Assembly (NCBI GenBank): GCA_963764195.1
Contig: CAVXRG010000003.1
Location: 558,001 to 622,000 of the forward strand
Direction of reading: 5' to 3'
DNA: 64,000 bases
From: JBDSSS01 sp963764195
Lineage (GTDB): Bacteria > Actinomycetota > Actinomycetes > Actinomycetales > Dermatophilaceae
Each line of letters begins with the position of its first letter. Positions within the stretch are counted from its first letter, which is position 1. Shown one piece after another: positions 8,261-17,638 of the stretch. A model generated the notes under the pieces. It made no database searches. It was not told where the DNA came from and saw only the letters and a list, made by a program, of their open reading frames with translations. A program made the position numbers and the translations under genes.

Positions 8261-8406
8261 TGGAGCAGTTTGAACCAGAGACCCGGCCCGCTCCCAGTCG
8301 ACACGCTCGCCGCAGTCCGTCCACAACCCCACCGGTCCCGGACGGTCGTCCCCAGGGGCCGGTCTCGGGCCGGGCGCGCGCTCCGTCGCCTTCCTACCGT
8401 CGGGGT

Positions 8407-9306
8407 ATGCCGCTGAGCCGTGTCCCCAGGTCACCCGACCTCGAGCGGGTGGCTCGTCTGCTCGACACGGCTGCGCCGGAGGAGGGCCGGGGGTGGGTGC
8501 CGGACGCGCCCGCTCGTCCGTCTGCGCCGCCATCCCGGCATCCCGACGACCCGGGCGGACCCGAGCTGGAGCGCCTCGACACCGACCTGAGGCGGGCCCG
8601 GCGCCCCGGCCCGCTCACCCCGCCGGAGCAGGTGCGGCTCGGACGGTGGTCGGTCTCGGGCGGGGCTGTCGTCGCCGTGCTCGCCCTCGTCCTCGCCGTG
8701 GTCGCCCTCTTCGTCGTCCGGGTCCTCTGGGCCGAGCGTGCGGTGACCCTCGATCCCGGGCCTGTCGCCGCCACGAGCCCCACCGGCATCGTCATCGCCG
8801 GCCCGTCCCCGAGCGCGGGTGGGCCGATGCCGCCGACTCCCTCGCCGGCCGTGAGCCTTGTCGTCCACGTCATCGGTCAGGTGGCCCGCCCCGGCCTCGT
8901 CCGGCTGGCGCCCGGTGCTCGGATCGCCGATGCGCTCACCGCCGCCGGCGGCCCGACGAGGAAGGCCGACCTCGCCGCGATCAACCTGGCCCGTCCAGTG
9001 CTCGACGGCGAGCAGGTGCAGGTCCCGGCGCCGGGGGAGACCGCGGTCGCGCCCGTCGTGCCCCGGGCCGGCGCGGGCGGAGCGGGGGCCGGCGGGCCGG
9101 GCGGGGCACCGATGGGCCCGGTCGACCTCAACACGGCGGACGCCGGCGCGCTCGACGGGCTCCCCGGGGTGGGGCCCGTGCTTGCCCAGCGGATCCTCGA
9201 CTGGCGGGCGGCGCACGGGCGCTTCGCCTCGGTGGACGAGCTGGGGGAGGTGAGCGGTATCGGGGACAAGCTGATGGCCCAGCTGCGTGACCGGGTGCGG
9301 GTGTGA
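8407..9306 (+). CDS. comEA: ComEA-like DNA-binding competence protein
   Basis: 299 residues. A proline-rich cytoplasmic N-terminus (about 1-85) leads to one membrane helix (about 87-107), a SLBB domain (LVVHVIGQVARPGLVRL through QVPAPGE), a Gly/Ala linker, and a C-terminal helix-hairpin-helix pair (VDLNTADAGALDGLPGVGP, LGEVSGIGDKL). This is the domain order of ComEA, which binds incoming DNA outside the membrane. ATG 8407 is preceded by TACCGT six bases upstream, a leaderless pattern. The stop overlaps comEC by four bases. Confidence 0.88.
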   Translation: MPLSRVPRSPDLERVARLLDTAAPEEGRGWVPDAPARPSAPPSRHPDDPGGPELERLDTDLRRARRPGPLTPPEQVRLGRWSVSGGAVVAVLALVLAVVALFVVRVLWAERAVTLDPGPVAATSPTGIVIAGPSPSAGGPMPPTPSPAVSLVVHVIGQVARPGLVRLAPGARIADALTAAGGPTRKADLAAINLARPVLDGEQVQVPAPGETAVAPVVPRAGAGGAGAGGPGGAPMGPVDLNTADAGALDGLPGVGPVLAQRILDWRAAHGRFASVDELGEVSGIGDKLMAQLRDRVRV

Positions 9307-11783
9307 GCGGGCGCCCGTCCGGGCGGCGGCTCGACCTGCGCCTGCTGGTGCCGGGCCTGCTCGGGTGGCTGGTCGTCGCCTTCGCCGGCCTCGTCGTCCC
9401 GCTCGACTGGGTCTGGTGGGTGGGGGCGGTGTGCGCCACGACGGCAGGGCTCATCACGCGCCCGCGCCTCGGCGGCCGGGGCGGCCGATCACAGCGGACC
9501 CGCCTGACCGCCCTGAGCCTCGCGGTGCTCGCGTTGCTGCTCGTGTCGGCGGCCGGTCACCGGGTGGCGCGGGAGGTGGGCCCCGTCGCGGCGCTCGCGG
9601 AGGAGCGGGCAGTGGTCACGCTGCGCGGCCTCGTCCTCGCCGAGCCGCGCGTCATCGGCTCGCGTGCCGAAGCACGTGGACCGGCGGGCACGGCGCCGGT
9701 CGACGACCCGGTGCGCCGCCGGCCCCCGATGGTCTTCACCCGACTGGACGTCGGCGAGGTGTCCGGGCGTGGAGCCGTCTCCCGGGTCTCGACACCGGTT
9801 CTCGTCGTCGGCGGGCTCGAGTGGGCCGAGGTGGGGTGGCACGACACGGTCGAGCTGACCGCCCGGCTCCATCTCGCCGATCCCGGCGACGACGTGGTGG
9901 CGGTGGCTTCCCCGACGGGGCCGGTGCGCGTCCTCGCCGGGCCCGGACCCTTCTTCGAGGCCGCCGACGCGGTCCGCGCCGACTTCCGGTCCGCCACCGA
10001 CCACCTCCCCGACGACGCCCGGGGACTCGTGCCGGCGCTCGTCATCGGGGACACGAGCCGCAACCCACCCGACCTCACGGACGCGATGCTGGTGACCGGC
10101 ATGAGCCACCTCTCGGCCGTCTCCGGCAGCAACGTGACGCTCGTGCTCGGAGCCGGCATGGGGCTGTGCGGCGTGCTCGGGATCGGTCGGCGGGCCCGGC
10201 CCTGGGTGGCGCTCGCCGTCCTCGTCGCCTTCGTCGTGCTGGCCCGGCCCGAGCCCAGCGTCGTCCGGGCGGCAGTCATGGGGTGCGTGGGTCTGCTCGG
10301 CCTCGGCACCGCCCGGAGGCAGGCGGGCATCCCCGCCCTGTCCGGCGCGATCACCCTGCTGCTCGTGTGGGACCCGTGGCTGTCCCGCTCCTACGGCTTC
10401 GCCCTGTCGAGCGTGGCGACGCTCGGGCTGCTGCTCTTCGCCCAGCCGTGGGGCCGGGCGATCTCGCGGCGGCTGCCACGGAGGATCACCCGGCACCGTC
10501 GCCTCGACGGGCTCGGCACGGTGCTCGCCGTGCCGCTGGCGGCGCAGGTTGTCTGCGCACCGGTCGTCGTGCCCCTCCAGGGCTCGGTGTCCGTCGTCGC
10601 GGTGCTCGCCAACCTGCTCGCCGCGCCCCTCGTCGCGCCGACGACGATCGTCGGCGTGGCCGTGGCCCTCACCTCGGTGCTCTGGGTGACGGGAGCGGGG
10701 GCCCTCGCCTGGGGCGCCGGGGTCCCGGCACAGGGCATCGCCTGGGTCGCTCGGTGGTGCGCCGAGCTGCCCTACGGCGCGCTCGCGTGGGGAGACTCGG
10801 CCGCGGCGGCGGTGGGTCTCGCCGTCGTGACGGGGGTGGCCCTGCTCGTCGCGCCCTGGGTCTGGCACCGCTCCCGCACCGCTCCGCTCGTCGCCGTCTC
10901 GCTGGCGGTCGTGACCGTGGGAGCCGCCGCCCCGACCCGCCTGGTGTCCTGGCCGCCAGCGGGCTGGGTGCTCGTGGCCTGCGACGTGGGTCAGGGGGAC
11001 GGCCTCGTCGTCAACACCGGCGGCGGCCACGCGCTCGTCGTCGACACGGGGCCGGACCCGCCCGCGATGACCCGGTGCCTCGACGCCCTGGACGTCGTCG
11101 CGGTCGACGCGGTCGTCCTGACCCACTTCCATGCCGACCACGTCCGGGGGCTCGCGGGGGTGCTCGGGTCGCGACCGGTCGCGCGGCTGCTCACCTCGAC
11201 CGTGCGGGAGCCGTCCTCCGAGGCCGACGAGGTGACGCGCCTCGCCTCGGCCGCCGGGGTGCCGGTGACGGCCCTGCGGGCCGGTGCGGCGCTGGCGGTC
11301 CGCGGGCTGACGGCCGACGTCTGGTGGCCCGCGCGGGAGATCGATGCCGGGTCCGTGGCCAACAACGGCTCGGTCGTGCTGACGCTGCACGTCGGCGGGG
11401 TCGGGATCCTGCTGTCCGGGGACATCGAGCACGAGGCCGCCGCCGAGGTGGTCCGCGCGGCACGGGCCGACCCCGCTCGGTGGGGGAGGGTCGACGTCTA
11501 CAAGGTCGCCCACCACGGCTCGAGCAACCGGGACGAGCGGCTGCTCGACCTCGTCACCGGGCGGCTCGCCCTGGTCAGCGTCGGCGCGGACAACGACTAC
11601 GGCCACCCGGCCCCGTCGACCCTCTCGGACCTGCAGTCGCGCGGTTTCGAGGTGCACCGCACCGACCTCGAGGGCGACGTCGCCGTCGTCGCGACCGCCA
11701 GCGGCCCTCGCGTGGTCGGCCGGGTCAGGGCGCGGCGAGCTCGAAGTCGGCGAAGTCGAAGCCGGGGGAGACGAGGCAGCTGA
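9303..11783 (+). CDS. comEC: ComEC/Rec2-type DNA uptake channel protein
   Basis: 826 residues. N-terminal membrane helices and an outer region are followed by the Competence domain (GMSHLSAVSGSNVTLVLG near residue 270), further helices, and a C-terminal metallo-beta-lactamase-like domain with THFHADH at about residues 607-613 and KVAHHGSSN. ComEC is the inner-membrane channel for single-stranded DNA in transformation. With comEA it suggests at least part of a natural-competence machine. GTG 9303 overlaps the comEA stop. The last 20 or so residues are Arg/Ser-rich and overlap the convergent cupin gene by 59 bases. Confidence 0.9.
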   Translation: MSGRPSGRRLDLRLLVPGLLGWLVVAFAGLVVPLDWVWWVGAVCATTAGLITRPRLGGRGGRSQRTRLTALSLAVLALLLVSAAGHRVAREVGPVAALAEERAVVTLRGLVLAEPRVIGSRAEARGPAGTAPVDDPVRRRPPMVFTRLDVGEVSGRGAVSRVSTPVLVVGGLEWAEVGWHDTVELTARLHLADPGDDVVAVASPTGPVRVLAGPGPFFEAADAVRADFRSATDHLPDDARGLVPALVIGDTSRNPPDLTDAMLVTGMSHLSAVSGSNVTLVLGAGMGLCGVLGIGRRARPWVALAVLVAFVVLARPEPSVVRAAVMGCVGLLGLGTARRQAGIPALSGAITLLLVWDPWLSRSYGFALSSVATLGLLLFAQPWGRAISRRLPRRITRHRRLDGLGTVLAVPLAAQVVCAPVVVPLQGSVSVVAVLANLLAAPLVAPTTIVGVAVALTSVLWVTGAGALAWGAGVPAQGIAWVARWCAELPYGALAWGDSAAAAVGLAVVTGVALLVAPWVWHRSRTAPLVAVSLAVVTVGAAAPTRLVSWPPAGWVLVACDVGQGDGLVVNTGGGHALVVDTGPDPPAMTRCLDALDVVAVDAVVLTHFHADHVRGLAGVLGSRPVARLLTSTVREPSSEADEVTRLASAAGVPVTALRAGAALAVRGLTADVWWPAREIDAGSVANNGSVVLTLHVGGVGILLSGDIEHEAAAEVVRAARADPARWGRVDVYKVAHHGSSNRDERLLDLVTGRLALVSVGADNDYGHPAPSTLSDLQSRGFEVHRTDLEGDVAVVATASGPRVVGRVRARRARSRRSRSRGRRGS

Positions 11784-12147
11784 CGAGCGCGTCCGCCGGC
11801 CCGGGCACCGTGCGCTGCCACACCCCGGCCGGGACGACGGCCTGGGCCACCTCGCCCGCGCGGTCGAAAACCCCCACCTCGACCCGCGCGACGGGCACCG
11901 GCTCGTCATCCGCTCCGCCGAGCTCCAGGATGACCGCGCCGGTGTGGGCGAGCCAGATCTCGTCGGAGCGCACTCGGTGCCAGTCCGAGGACGCCCCGGC
12001 CGGGAGGTGGAAGTAGATGAGCGTCGCCGTCGGCCGCACCCGCCCGTCGGGCAGGGTCACCGTCTCCGGCGAGGCCCAGGTCTGGCGGAACCAGCCGCCC
12101 TCGGGGTGCGGCGCGAGGTCGAGGGCGGCGGCGAGGGGCGGGCGCAT
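11725..12147 (-). CDS. Cupin family protein (DUF985/cupin_5)
   Basis: 140 residues. The sequence LAPHPEGGWFRQTW, then TATLIYFHLPAGASSDWHRV, then FDFADFEL at the end is characteristic of the cupin_5 (DUF985) family, small beta-barrel proteins possibly acting on sugars or as isomerases. No function is established. The start may be ATG 12147, or 12159 giving four more residues. It converges with comEC and overlaps its last codons. Confidence 0.8.
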   Translation of the reverse strand: MRPPLAAALDLAPHPEGGWFRQTWASPETVTLPDGRVRPTATLIYFHLPAGASSDWHRVRSDEIWLAHTGAVILELGGADDEPVPVARVEVGVFDRAGEVAQAVVPAGVWQRTVPGPADALVSCLVSPGFDFADFELAAP

Positions 12148-12175
12148 GCCACCCATCATCGCCACCCCTGGCGCC

Positions 12176-13003
12176 TCAGCCCTTCTCGGGGGACCTCGGC
12201 GGCCACGGGAAGAAGCCGCTCGTGCGTCGCACGTAGTCGGCATACGCCGGTCGCCGGTCGCCGATGTCCTTCTCCAACAGCTTCTTCCCCGTGCCGGCAT
12301 AGAGGTTCCACACCATGACACCGGGCGACAGGATGGTGAGCACTCCGGGCCACGCGCTCGCGGCGACGAGGAAGAGCCCGGTCCACACCGACGCGTCACC
12401 GAAGTAGTTCGGGTGGCGCGTGTAGTGCCAGAGCCCGGTGTCGAGCACCTTGCCCTTGTTGTCGGGGTCGTTGCGGAAGCGGGTCAGCTGCAGGTCGCCG
12501 ACGGTCTCGAAGACGAACCCGACCGCCCAGACCGCGACGCCGAGCCAGAGGACCCATGACAGGCCACCGGTCGTGACCATCGCGAGCTGCACCGGCAGGG
12601 AGACGAACCACATGATGAGGCCCTGCGGGAGGTAGATGTGCAGGGCGGCATACCCGGACTCGTTGCCGTCGGCGCGCTCGAGCATCGCGGCATACCGAGG
12701 GTCCTCGTCCTTGCCGCGCGTGCGCAGGAGGATGTGGGTCGCGAGGCGCAGTCCCCAGACGGTCGTCAGCCCGAGCGCGAGCCAGCGCCGGAGCGGGTCC
12801 CCCGACCCGATCGACGAGAGGTATGCCGTCAGCGCGATCGCCACGAAGCCGAGGCCCCAGCCGACGTCCACCACGGCGTGCTTGCCGACGCGGAGCGCGA
12901 GCACGAAGAAGACACCGAGCACGAGGACGACGGCAAGCGCGGTGATCGGCAGGATGCGGGCGAGGGCTCCGCCGTCGAAGCCCGTCACGGCAGCGGTCAC
13001 CAT
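12176..13003 (-). CDS. DUF1295 membrane protein (steroid-reductase/isoprenylcysteine-methyltransferase-like)
   Basis: 275 residues with about six membrane helices. The family motif is at the C-terminal third: LWHYTRHPNYFGDASVW, then an AGTGKKLLEKDI loop and RPAYADYVRRTSGFFPW. DUF1295 proteins share the NAD(P)H or S-adenosylmethionine site of steroid 5-alpha reductases and ICMT enzymes. The gene overlaps the 3' end of cfa by seven bases, so it is co-expressed with the cyclopropane synthase. A role in modifying membrane lipids, perhaps reducing a methylene intermediate, is plausible but unproven. Confidence 0.85.
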   Translation of the reverse strand: MVTAAVTGFDGGALARILPITALAVVLVLGVFFVLALRVGKHAVVDVGWGLGFVAIALTAYLSSIGSGDPLRRWLALGLTTVWGLRLATHILLRTRGKDEDPRYAAMLERADGNESGYAALHIYLPQGLIMWFVSLPVQLAMVTTGGLSWVLWLGVAVWAVGFVFETVGDLQLTRFRNDPDNKGKVLDTGLWHYTRHPNYFGDASVWTGLFLVAASAWPGVLTILSPGVMVWNLYAGTGKKLLEKDIGDRRPAYADYVRRTSGFFPWPPRSPEKG

Positions 13004-14286
13004 GCGCGGACCGGGGGGATGCCGCTGCGGCCCTCGGGGGTCGCGCGCACCATGAGGATCTGGTCGACCCCCATCCGGCCCTCCTCGAAGGCGAGGGCGC
13101 CGCCGACGAGGTAGAGGCGCCAGACCCTGGCCATCTCCTCGCCGACCATGCCGACGACACGGTCCCAGTTGGCCTCGAAGGTGTCGTACCAGGCGTTGAC
13201 GGTCCGGACGTAGTGCTCGCGCAGCCCGTGGACGTCGCGCACCTCGAGCCCGGCCTTCTCGATCATCGCGACGGTCTGCCCGACCGGCCGCATGTGCATG
13301 TCGGGGGCGATGAAGCCTTCGATGAAGGGGCCGCCGCCCGGGCGCGTCGTGCGCGACATCTGCTGGATCAGCGCGCGCCCGCCGGGGCGGAGCAGGTCGT
13401 GGATCTGCTGGGTGTAGACGGGGTAGTTGTCCTGCCCGACGTGCTCGCCCATCTCGATCGAGGAGATCGTGTCGAATGGGCCGTCGGCGACCTCGCGGTA
13501 GTCCTGCAGGCGGATCTCGACGCGGTCGCCGAGGCCGCGCTCGCGGATCCGCTCGTCGATGAAGGCCTTCTGCTCCGAGCTGATCGTCACCCCGACGACC
13601 CGGGCTCCGAAGTGCTCGGCGGCGTGCAGCGACAGCGAGCCCCAGCCGCAGCCGATGTCGAGGTGGCGATTACCGGGCTCGATCCCGAGCTTGCGGCAGA
13701 CGAGGTCGAGCTTGTCGCGCTGGGCGTCCTCGACGGTGTAGCCCTCCGCCTCGCTCGTCCAGTAGCCGCAGGAGTAGGCCATGTGCGGGTCGAGGATGAG
13801 CGAGTAGAACTCGTTGGACAGGTTGTAGTGGTGCTCGATGGCGCTGCGGTCGCGGGTCAGGGAGTGCAGCCGGCCACGCAGCCGCGCCTGGGTCACGGGC
13901 GGCTCGGGCGCGCGGCCGATCGCCCCGAGGTCACGCGCCGTGCGCAGGCCCTCGGTGAGGACGGGGAGCAGGATGGCGAGGGCGGGGCGGGCGCGACCGG
14001 CGCGGGCCCGGGTCCAGACCCGGCGGAAGCCGTCGAGCAGGTCACCCTCCACGTCGATCTCGCCGGTGACGTAGGCCTGGGCCAGGCCGAGCTCACCGGG
14101 GTGGCGCACGAGGCGGCGGAGCGCGGCGGCGTCGCGCACGACGACGGTCGGGGCGTCGTCGGGTCCGGCGGTGCTGCCGTCCCAGGCACGCACGCGCACG
14201 GGCAGGTCACCGTCGAAGAGCGGCTCGATCAAACCGGTGAGGCGCGGCGCGATCCGGGTGCTCTGTCGGTCGTGGGTGAGGGTCAT
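12997..14286 (-). CDS. cfa: Cyclopropane-fatty-acyl-phospholipid synthase family methyltransferase
   Basis: 429 residues. An N-terminal domain (about 1-130) precedes a SAM-dependent methyltransferase with the glycine-rich motif HLDIGCGWGSLSLHAA, the family sequence AYSCGYW, and EMGEHVGQDNYPVY. These enzymes methylate or cyclopropanate unsaturated acyl chains on phospholipids; in some actinobacteria relatives make 10-methyl branched acids. A GAGAAGG site lies about 10 bases before ATG 14286. It forms a two-gene operon with the DUF1295 gene. Confidence 0.92.
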   Translation of the reverse strand: MTLTHDRQSTRIAPRLTGLIEPLFDGDLPVRVRAWDGSTAGPDDAPTVVVRDAAALRRLVRHPGELGLAQAYVTGEIDVEGDLLDGFRRVWTRARAGRARPALAILLPVLTEGLRTARDLGAIGRAPEPPVTQARLRGRLHSLTRDRSAIEHHYNLSNEFYSLILDPHMAYSCGYWTSEAEGYTVEDAQRDKLDLVCRKLGIEPGNRHLDIGCGWGSLSLHAAEHFGARVVGVTISSEQKAFIDERIRERGLGDRVEIRLQDYREVADGPFDTISSIEMGEHVGQDNYPVYTQQIHDLLRPGGRALIQQMSRTTRPGGGPFIEGFIAPDMHMRPVGQTVAMIEKAGLEVRDVHGLREHYVRTVNAWYDTFEANWDRVVGMVGEEMARVWRLYLVGGALAFEEGRMGVDQILMVRATPEGRSGIPPVRAW

Positions 14287-14400
14287 CGTCGCGCTGCCTT
14301 CTCTGCGAGGTCGTGGCCGGTGGCCGGGGCAGCAGGCATTCGGTGCGGCCGGGCTCGGCGGATGGGGACGGACGGTGCGTACCCCTCGGAAGTGGAGGCC

Positions 14401-15924
14401 TCACTCGCTCACCCCGACGGCCGCCTCCCGACGCGCGTCCCCTGCGGCGACGAGGCCCTGGTCGGAGAGCTGGGCGGCGCCGACGCCGCCGAAGTACATG
14501 TGCGGTCCCGGGTAGGTGTGCTCGGTGAGTCCGCTCGCCGCGACGGCCGCGGCGATCGCGTCGTCGGGCTCGTGCTCGACGGTCACCGACCCGTCGTCGG
14601 CGAAGCGCACGTGCAGGCGCGGGGCGTCGATCGCCGCCTTGAGGTCCGCCCCGTGCAGCAGGGACTGGCCGATCACCTGCATGAGCGAGGTGGTGATCCG
14701 GTCGGCGCCGGGGGAGCCCACCGCGAGCGCCGAGCCGACCGCGCCCCGCGCCGTCGTCGGCGCCATGTTGGACGCGAGCCGCGTCCCGGGCGCGACCGCG
14801 TGCAGCCCGAGACGGTTGAGCTCGGGCTCGCCGAGCGCGTTGTTGAGCAGGATGCCGGTTCCGGGGATGACGATCCCGGCGCTGTATCCGGAGGACATCG
14901 TGATGGCGCAGGCGTTGCCCAGCTCGTCGACGACGGACACGTGGGCGGTGGAGGCCGACGTGGGCAGGCCCGGCAGGCCGTAGCGCTCGACCGCCTCGAG
15001 CAGGGCGTGGCCGTCGCCCTCGAGGTCGGCGGACTGGTCGTGGACGAGGCGTCGGTAGGTGAGCACCCGGCGCTGGACGTCGATGGCGTCGGCCCAGTCC
15101 CAGTCGGTCCGCTGCGCGAGCTCACCGAGCATGACGGCGAGCATCGGCCCGCCGACGGACGGGGGCGGGTTGAGCGCGACCGTCCACGCCCCGACCCGGC
15201 GCAGCGTCGGCTCGCGCACGACGGCGCGGTAGGCGGCGAGGTCGGCGGCGGTGACCAGGCCGCCGTTCTCGGCCATGTCCTCGACGAGGACGCGGCCGAC
15301 CGCTCCCGTCGTGAAGAGCGACACCCCTTGGGCGCCGAGGAGCTCGAGGATGTCGGCCAGGTCGATGTTCGTCGAGACCTCACCGGGGGAGAGCGTGTGA
15401 CCGTCGGGCCCGGTGATGAGCGCGTGGGCCTCCGGGTCCACCCCGAAGAGGGACTCGCCGACGATGCTGAGGTAGAGCGCGGCCGACGAGCCGATCCGGT
15501 AGCCCCCCCGGCACGCGCGCGCCGCGGGCTCGACGAGTCGTGACCACGGCAGGACGGCATGCAGCTCGTGCGCCATGGAAAGTGCTTGCAGCGCACCGCA
15601 GTTGGCCACGCTGCCGTGGCCGGCACCGATGTTGACGCCGCCCCCGTAGGACGTGCTCACGTGCCGCACCCCACCGCCGAAGGCGCTCGGGTCCACGCCG
15701 CGTCCGGGCATCTCGACGTTGCCGTCGATGACGGTCGGGTCGCTGCCGACGGGCCACACGTTGACGAAGGCGCCGCCCATCAGGCTGACCACGCCGGGTT
15801 CGGTGCTCATCGCGGCGAGCGACGCGGCGATCGCGGCGTCGACCGCGTTGCCGCCCTCGCTGGCGGCCTCGAGCCCGGCTTCGAGCGCGGCGGCGCCGGG
15901 GGCGGCGACGGCAACCCTGGTCAT
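14401..15924 (-). CDS. Gamma-glutamyltransferase family protein
   Basis: 507 residues. The N-terminal EGGNAVDAAIAAS segment, the catalytic threonine at the start of the small subunit (STAHVSVVDELGNA), the MSSGYSAGIVIPGTGILLNNALG stretch (read in two parts) and the late SLMQVIGQ region are typical of Ntn-hydrolase gamma-glutamyltransferases, which self-cleave before the Thr. No signal peptide is visible, so it is probably cytoplasmic, unlike classical GGT. On the minus strand CAGAAT lies six bases upstream of ATG 15924 (leaderless pattern). The substrate is uncertain; cephalosporin-acylase-like members share the fold. Confidence 0.85.
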   Translation of the reverse strand: MTRVAVAAPGAAALEAGLEAASEGGNAVDAAIAASLAAMSTEPGVVSLMGGAFVNVWPVGSDPTVIDGNVEMPGRGVDPSAFGGGVRHVSTSYGGGVNIGAGHGSVANCGALQALSMAHELHAVLPWSRLVEPAARACRGGYRIGSSAALYLSIVGESLFGVDPEAHALITGPDGHTLSPGEVSTNIDLADILELLGAQGVSLFTTGAVGRVLVEDMAENGGLVTAADLAAYRAVVREPTLRRVGAWTVALNPPPSVGGPMLAVMLGELAQRTDWDWADAIDVQRRVLTYRRLVHDQSADLEGDGHALLEAVERYGLPGLPTSASTAHVSVVDELGNACAITMSSGYSAGIVIPGTGILLNNALGEPELNRLGLHAVAPGTRLASNMAPTTARGAVGSALAVGSPGADRITTSLMQVIGQSLLHGADLKAAIDAPRLHVRFADDGSVTVEHEPDDAIAAAVAASGLTEHTYPGPHMYFGGVGAAQLSDQGLVAAGDARREAAVGVSE

Positions 15925-16006
15925 GGCTGCATTCTGCCCACATCTGCGGCCCGGCGCGGGACGGAGTCGCCGGACGTCCACCCGTTGAGCGGCATACGCT
16001 GCGGGA

Positions 16007-16582
16007 ATGGGTGAAAACACGCGCATCTCCTACCTCCCCGTCCCCGACCGTCACGAGGTGCCCGAGGGCGTGACCCGCCTCTGGGACAAGTCGCACGAGG
16101 CGTTCGGGTTCGTGCCCAACGTCTTCCGCGCCCAGGCCGTCAACGGCGAGCAGTTCCTTGCCTGGTGGGGCTACTTCAACCTCCTCGTCAACAAGGAGGG
16201 TCACCTCAGCAACGCCGACCGGGAGCTGCTCGCCGTCGTCGTGAGCAGCGTCAACCGCTGCGACTACTGCGCCATCAGCCACGGAGCCGCCCTGCGGACC
16301 CACACCGGCGACGCCCGCACGGCCGACCTCGTGGGGGTCAACTGGCGCCAGGCGGACCTCCCGGAGCGGGAGCACGCGATGGCCGCATACGCCGAGAAGC
16401 TCACCCTCCACCCCGCGGAGGTCACGGAGGCCGACCTTCAGCCGCTGCGCGACGTCGGGTTGGGCGACCACGAGATCGTCGAGCTCGTCCAGGTCGTCGG
16501 GATGTTCAACCTCACCAACCGGGTCAGCACCGCGCTGGGGTTCGTCGCCAACGAGGAGTACCACACGATCGGGCGCCCCTGA
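16007..16582 (+). CDS. Peroxidase-related protein, carboxymuconolactone decarboxylase/AhpD-like
   Basis: 191 residues. The AhpD-type motif is NRCDYCAISHG (Cys-X2-Cys-X3-His), preceded by DRELLAVVVSSV. It matches the peroxidase-related CMD subfamily that begins with a conserved PxxxxxxxFGFVPNVFR stretch. AhpD-like proteins reduce peroxides through the cysteine pair. ATG 16007 lies six bases after TACGCT (leaderless pattern). It converges with a LysR regulator 12 bases away; whether that regulator controls it is unknown. Confidence 0.85.
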   Translation: MGENTRISYLPVPDRHEVPEGVTRLWDKSHEAFGFVPNVFRAQAVNGEQFLAWWGYFNLLVNKEGHLSNADRELLAVVVSSVNRCDYCAISHGAALRTHTGDARTADLVGVNWRQADLPEREHAMAAYAEKLTLHPAEVTEADLQPLRDVGLGDHEIVELVQVVGMFNLTNRVSTALGFVANEEYHTIGRP

Positions 16583-16594
16583 GGCGGATGCCGC

Positions 16595-17545
16595 TCAGCC
16601 GGGGACCGCGGCGAGCGTTGGCTCGCCGAGCGGCGCCCCAGCACCCCGGGCCGCCTCGCACAGCGCGTCGAGCGCAGCCCCGACGGCCGGGACCCGCTGG
16701 AGGTCCGACGTCGTCACGGCGAGGATCTGGCGTCGGGAGGCGGGGGAGAGCGGCAGGGCGACGACGTCGTCGTGCTTGGCCGCGTTGAGGATGAGGTCGG
16801 GCACGAGCGCGACCCCGAGCCCGGCCCGGACGAGGCCGAGCTGGGCGACGTAGTCCTCGGTCTCGAAGGCGACGTTGGGGGTGAATCCCTCGTGCGTCGC
16901 GAGGGAGAGGAGGTGGCCGCGGCACCGGGGGCAGCCGGCGATCCAGTCGTCGGAGGAGAAGTCCGACATCGTCGCCGCGGTCTGGCCGGCGTGCGGGTGG
17001 TCGGCGGGGATGACGAGGCGCACCTCGTCCTCGAGCAGCTTTCGCGTCACGAGCATCGAGAGGTCCTCCTCGATCTCGCCGAGGTCCATCCCCTCGTAGG
17101 CGAAGGCGACGGCCACGTCGCAGTCGCCGTTGCGCAGGGCGGCGAGCGACTCCGGCGGCTCCGCCTCGCTGAAGGTGACGGTGATGTCGGGGTGGCGCTT
17201 CTTGAGGATCGCGAGGGCGCGGGGCACGACGGTCGCCGACGAGCTGGGGAAGGCCATCAGCCGCACGCGGCCGGCGCGCAGGCCGGCGATCGCGGTGATC
17301 TCCTCCTCGGCGGCATCGAGCGCGGCGAGGACCCCGACGGCGTGCCGGGCCAGGACCCGGCCCGCCTCGGTGAGGCGGACCTGGCGGCCGTAGCGCTCGA
17401 CGAGGACGGTGCCGGTGCGCTGCTCGAGGCGGCGCACCATCTGCGAGATGGCCGGCTGGGTGAAGCCGAGCGCGGTGGCCGCGCTGGTGAAGCTCCCCTC
17501 GTCGGCAATGGCCTTCATGACCCGCAGGCCGGCAGCATCGATCAT
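16595..17545 (-). CDS. LysR family transcriptional regulator
   Basis: 316 residues. The winged HTH is at about 1-60 (FTSAATALGFTQPAISQMVRRLE) and the effector domain at about 90-300. A CPRCRG pair of cysteines in the effector domain is notable and could sense redox, though that is speculation. On the minus strand TATGCT sits six bases before ATG 17545, so the message is probably leaderless. The same bases lie inside a palindrome that fits a LysR box, which suggests autorepression. A divergent sirtuin gene starts 94 bases away and may be co-regulated. Confidence 0.9.
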   Translation of the reverse strand: MIDAAGLRVMKAIADEGSFTSAATALGFTQPAISQMVRRLEQRTGTVLVERYGRQVRLTEAGRVLARHAVGVLAALDAAEEEITAIAGLRAGRVRLMAFPSSSATVVPRALAILKKRHPDITVTFSEAEPPESLAALRNGDCDVAVAFAYEGMDLGEIEEDLSMLVTRKLLEDEVRLVIPADHPHAGQTAATMSDFSSDDWIAGCPRCRGHLLSLATHEGFTPNVAFETEDYVAQLGLVRAGLGVALVPDLILNAAKHDDVVALPLSPASRRQILAVTTSDLQRVPAVGAALDALCEAARGAGAPLGEPTLAAVPG

Positions 17546-17553
17546 GACCTCAG

Positions 17554-17570
17554 CATAACCGGGGATTATG
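17554..17570. promoter_or_regulatory. Putative LysR box overlapping the lysR -10
   Basis: CATAA-N7-TTATG, an interrupted palindrome containing a T-N11-A core. The minus-strand -10 hexamer TATGCT (17552-17557) overlaps its left arm. This is the expected place for an autoregulatory LysR operator between lysR and the divergent sirtuin gene. Confidence 0.55.
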
Positions 17571-17638
17571 GTTGGGCGCCCTTTTCGCATGCGTTGACGC
17601 GGGCCGCCGCCTGGGCGCGCGGAACGTAGGCTGGTCGG

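Noticed and set aside
9287..12016. A 909-codon open frame overlapping comEC
   Set aside because: It reads as Arg/Gly/Pro-rich shadow sequence in another frame of comEC. ComEC itself has full domain signatures.
14401..15924. Secreted classical gamma-glutamyltransferase
   Set aside because: No signal peptide precedes the conserved EGGNAVDAA start, and an upstream extension would read a Pro/Arg-rich non-signal stretch.
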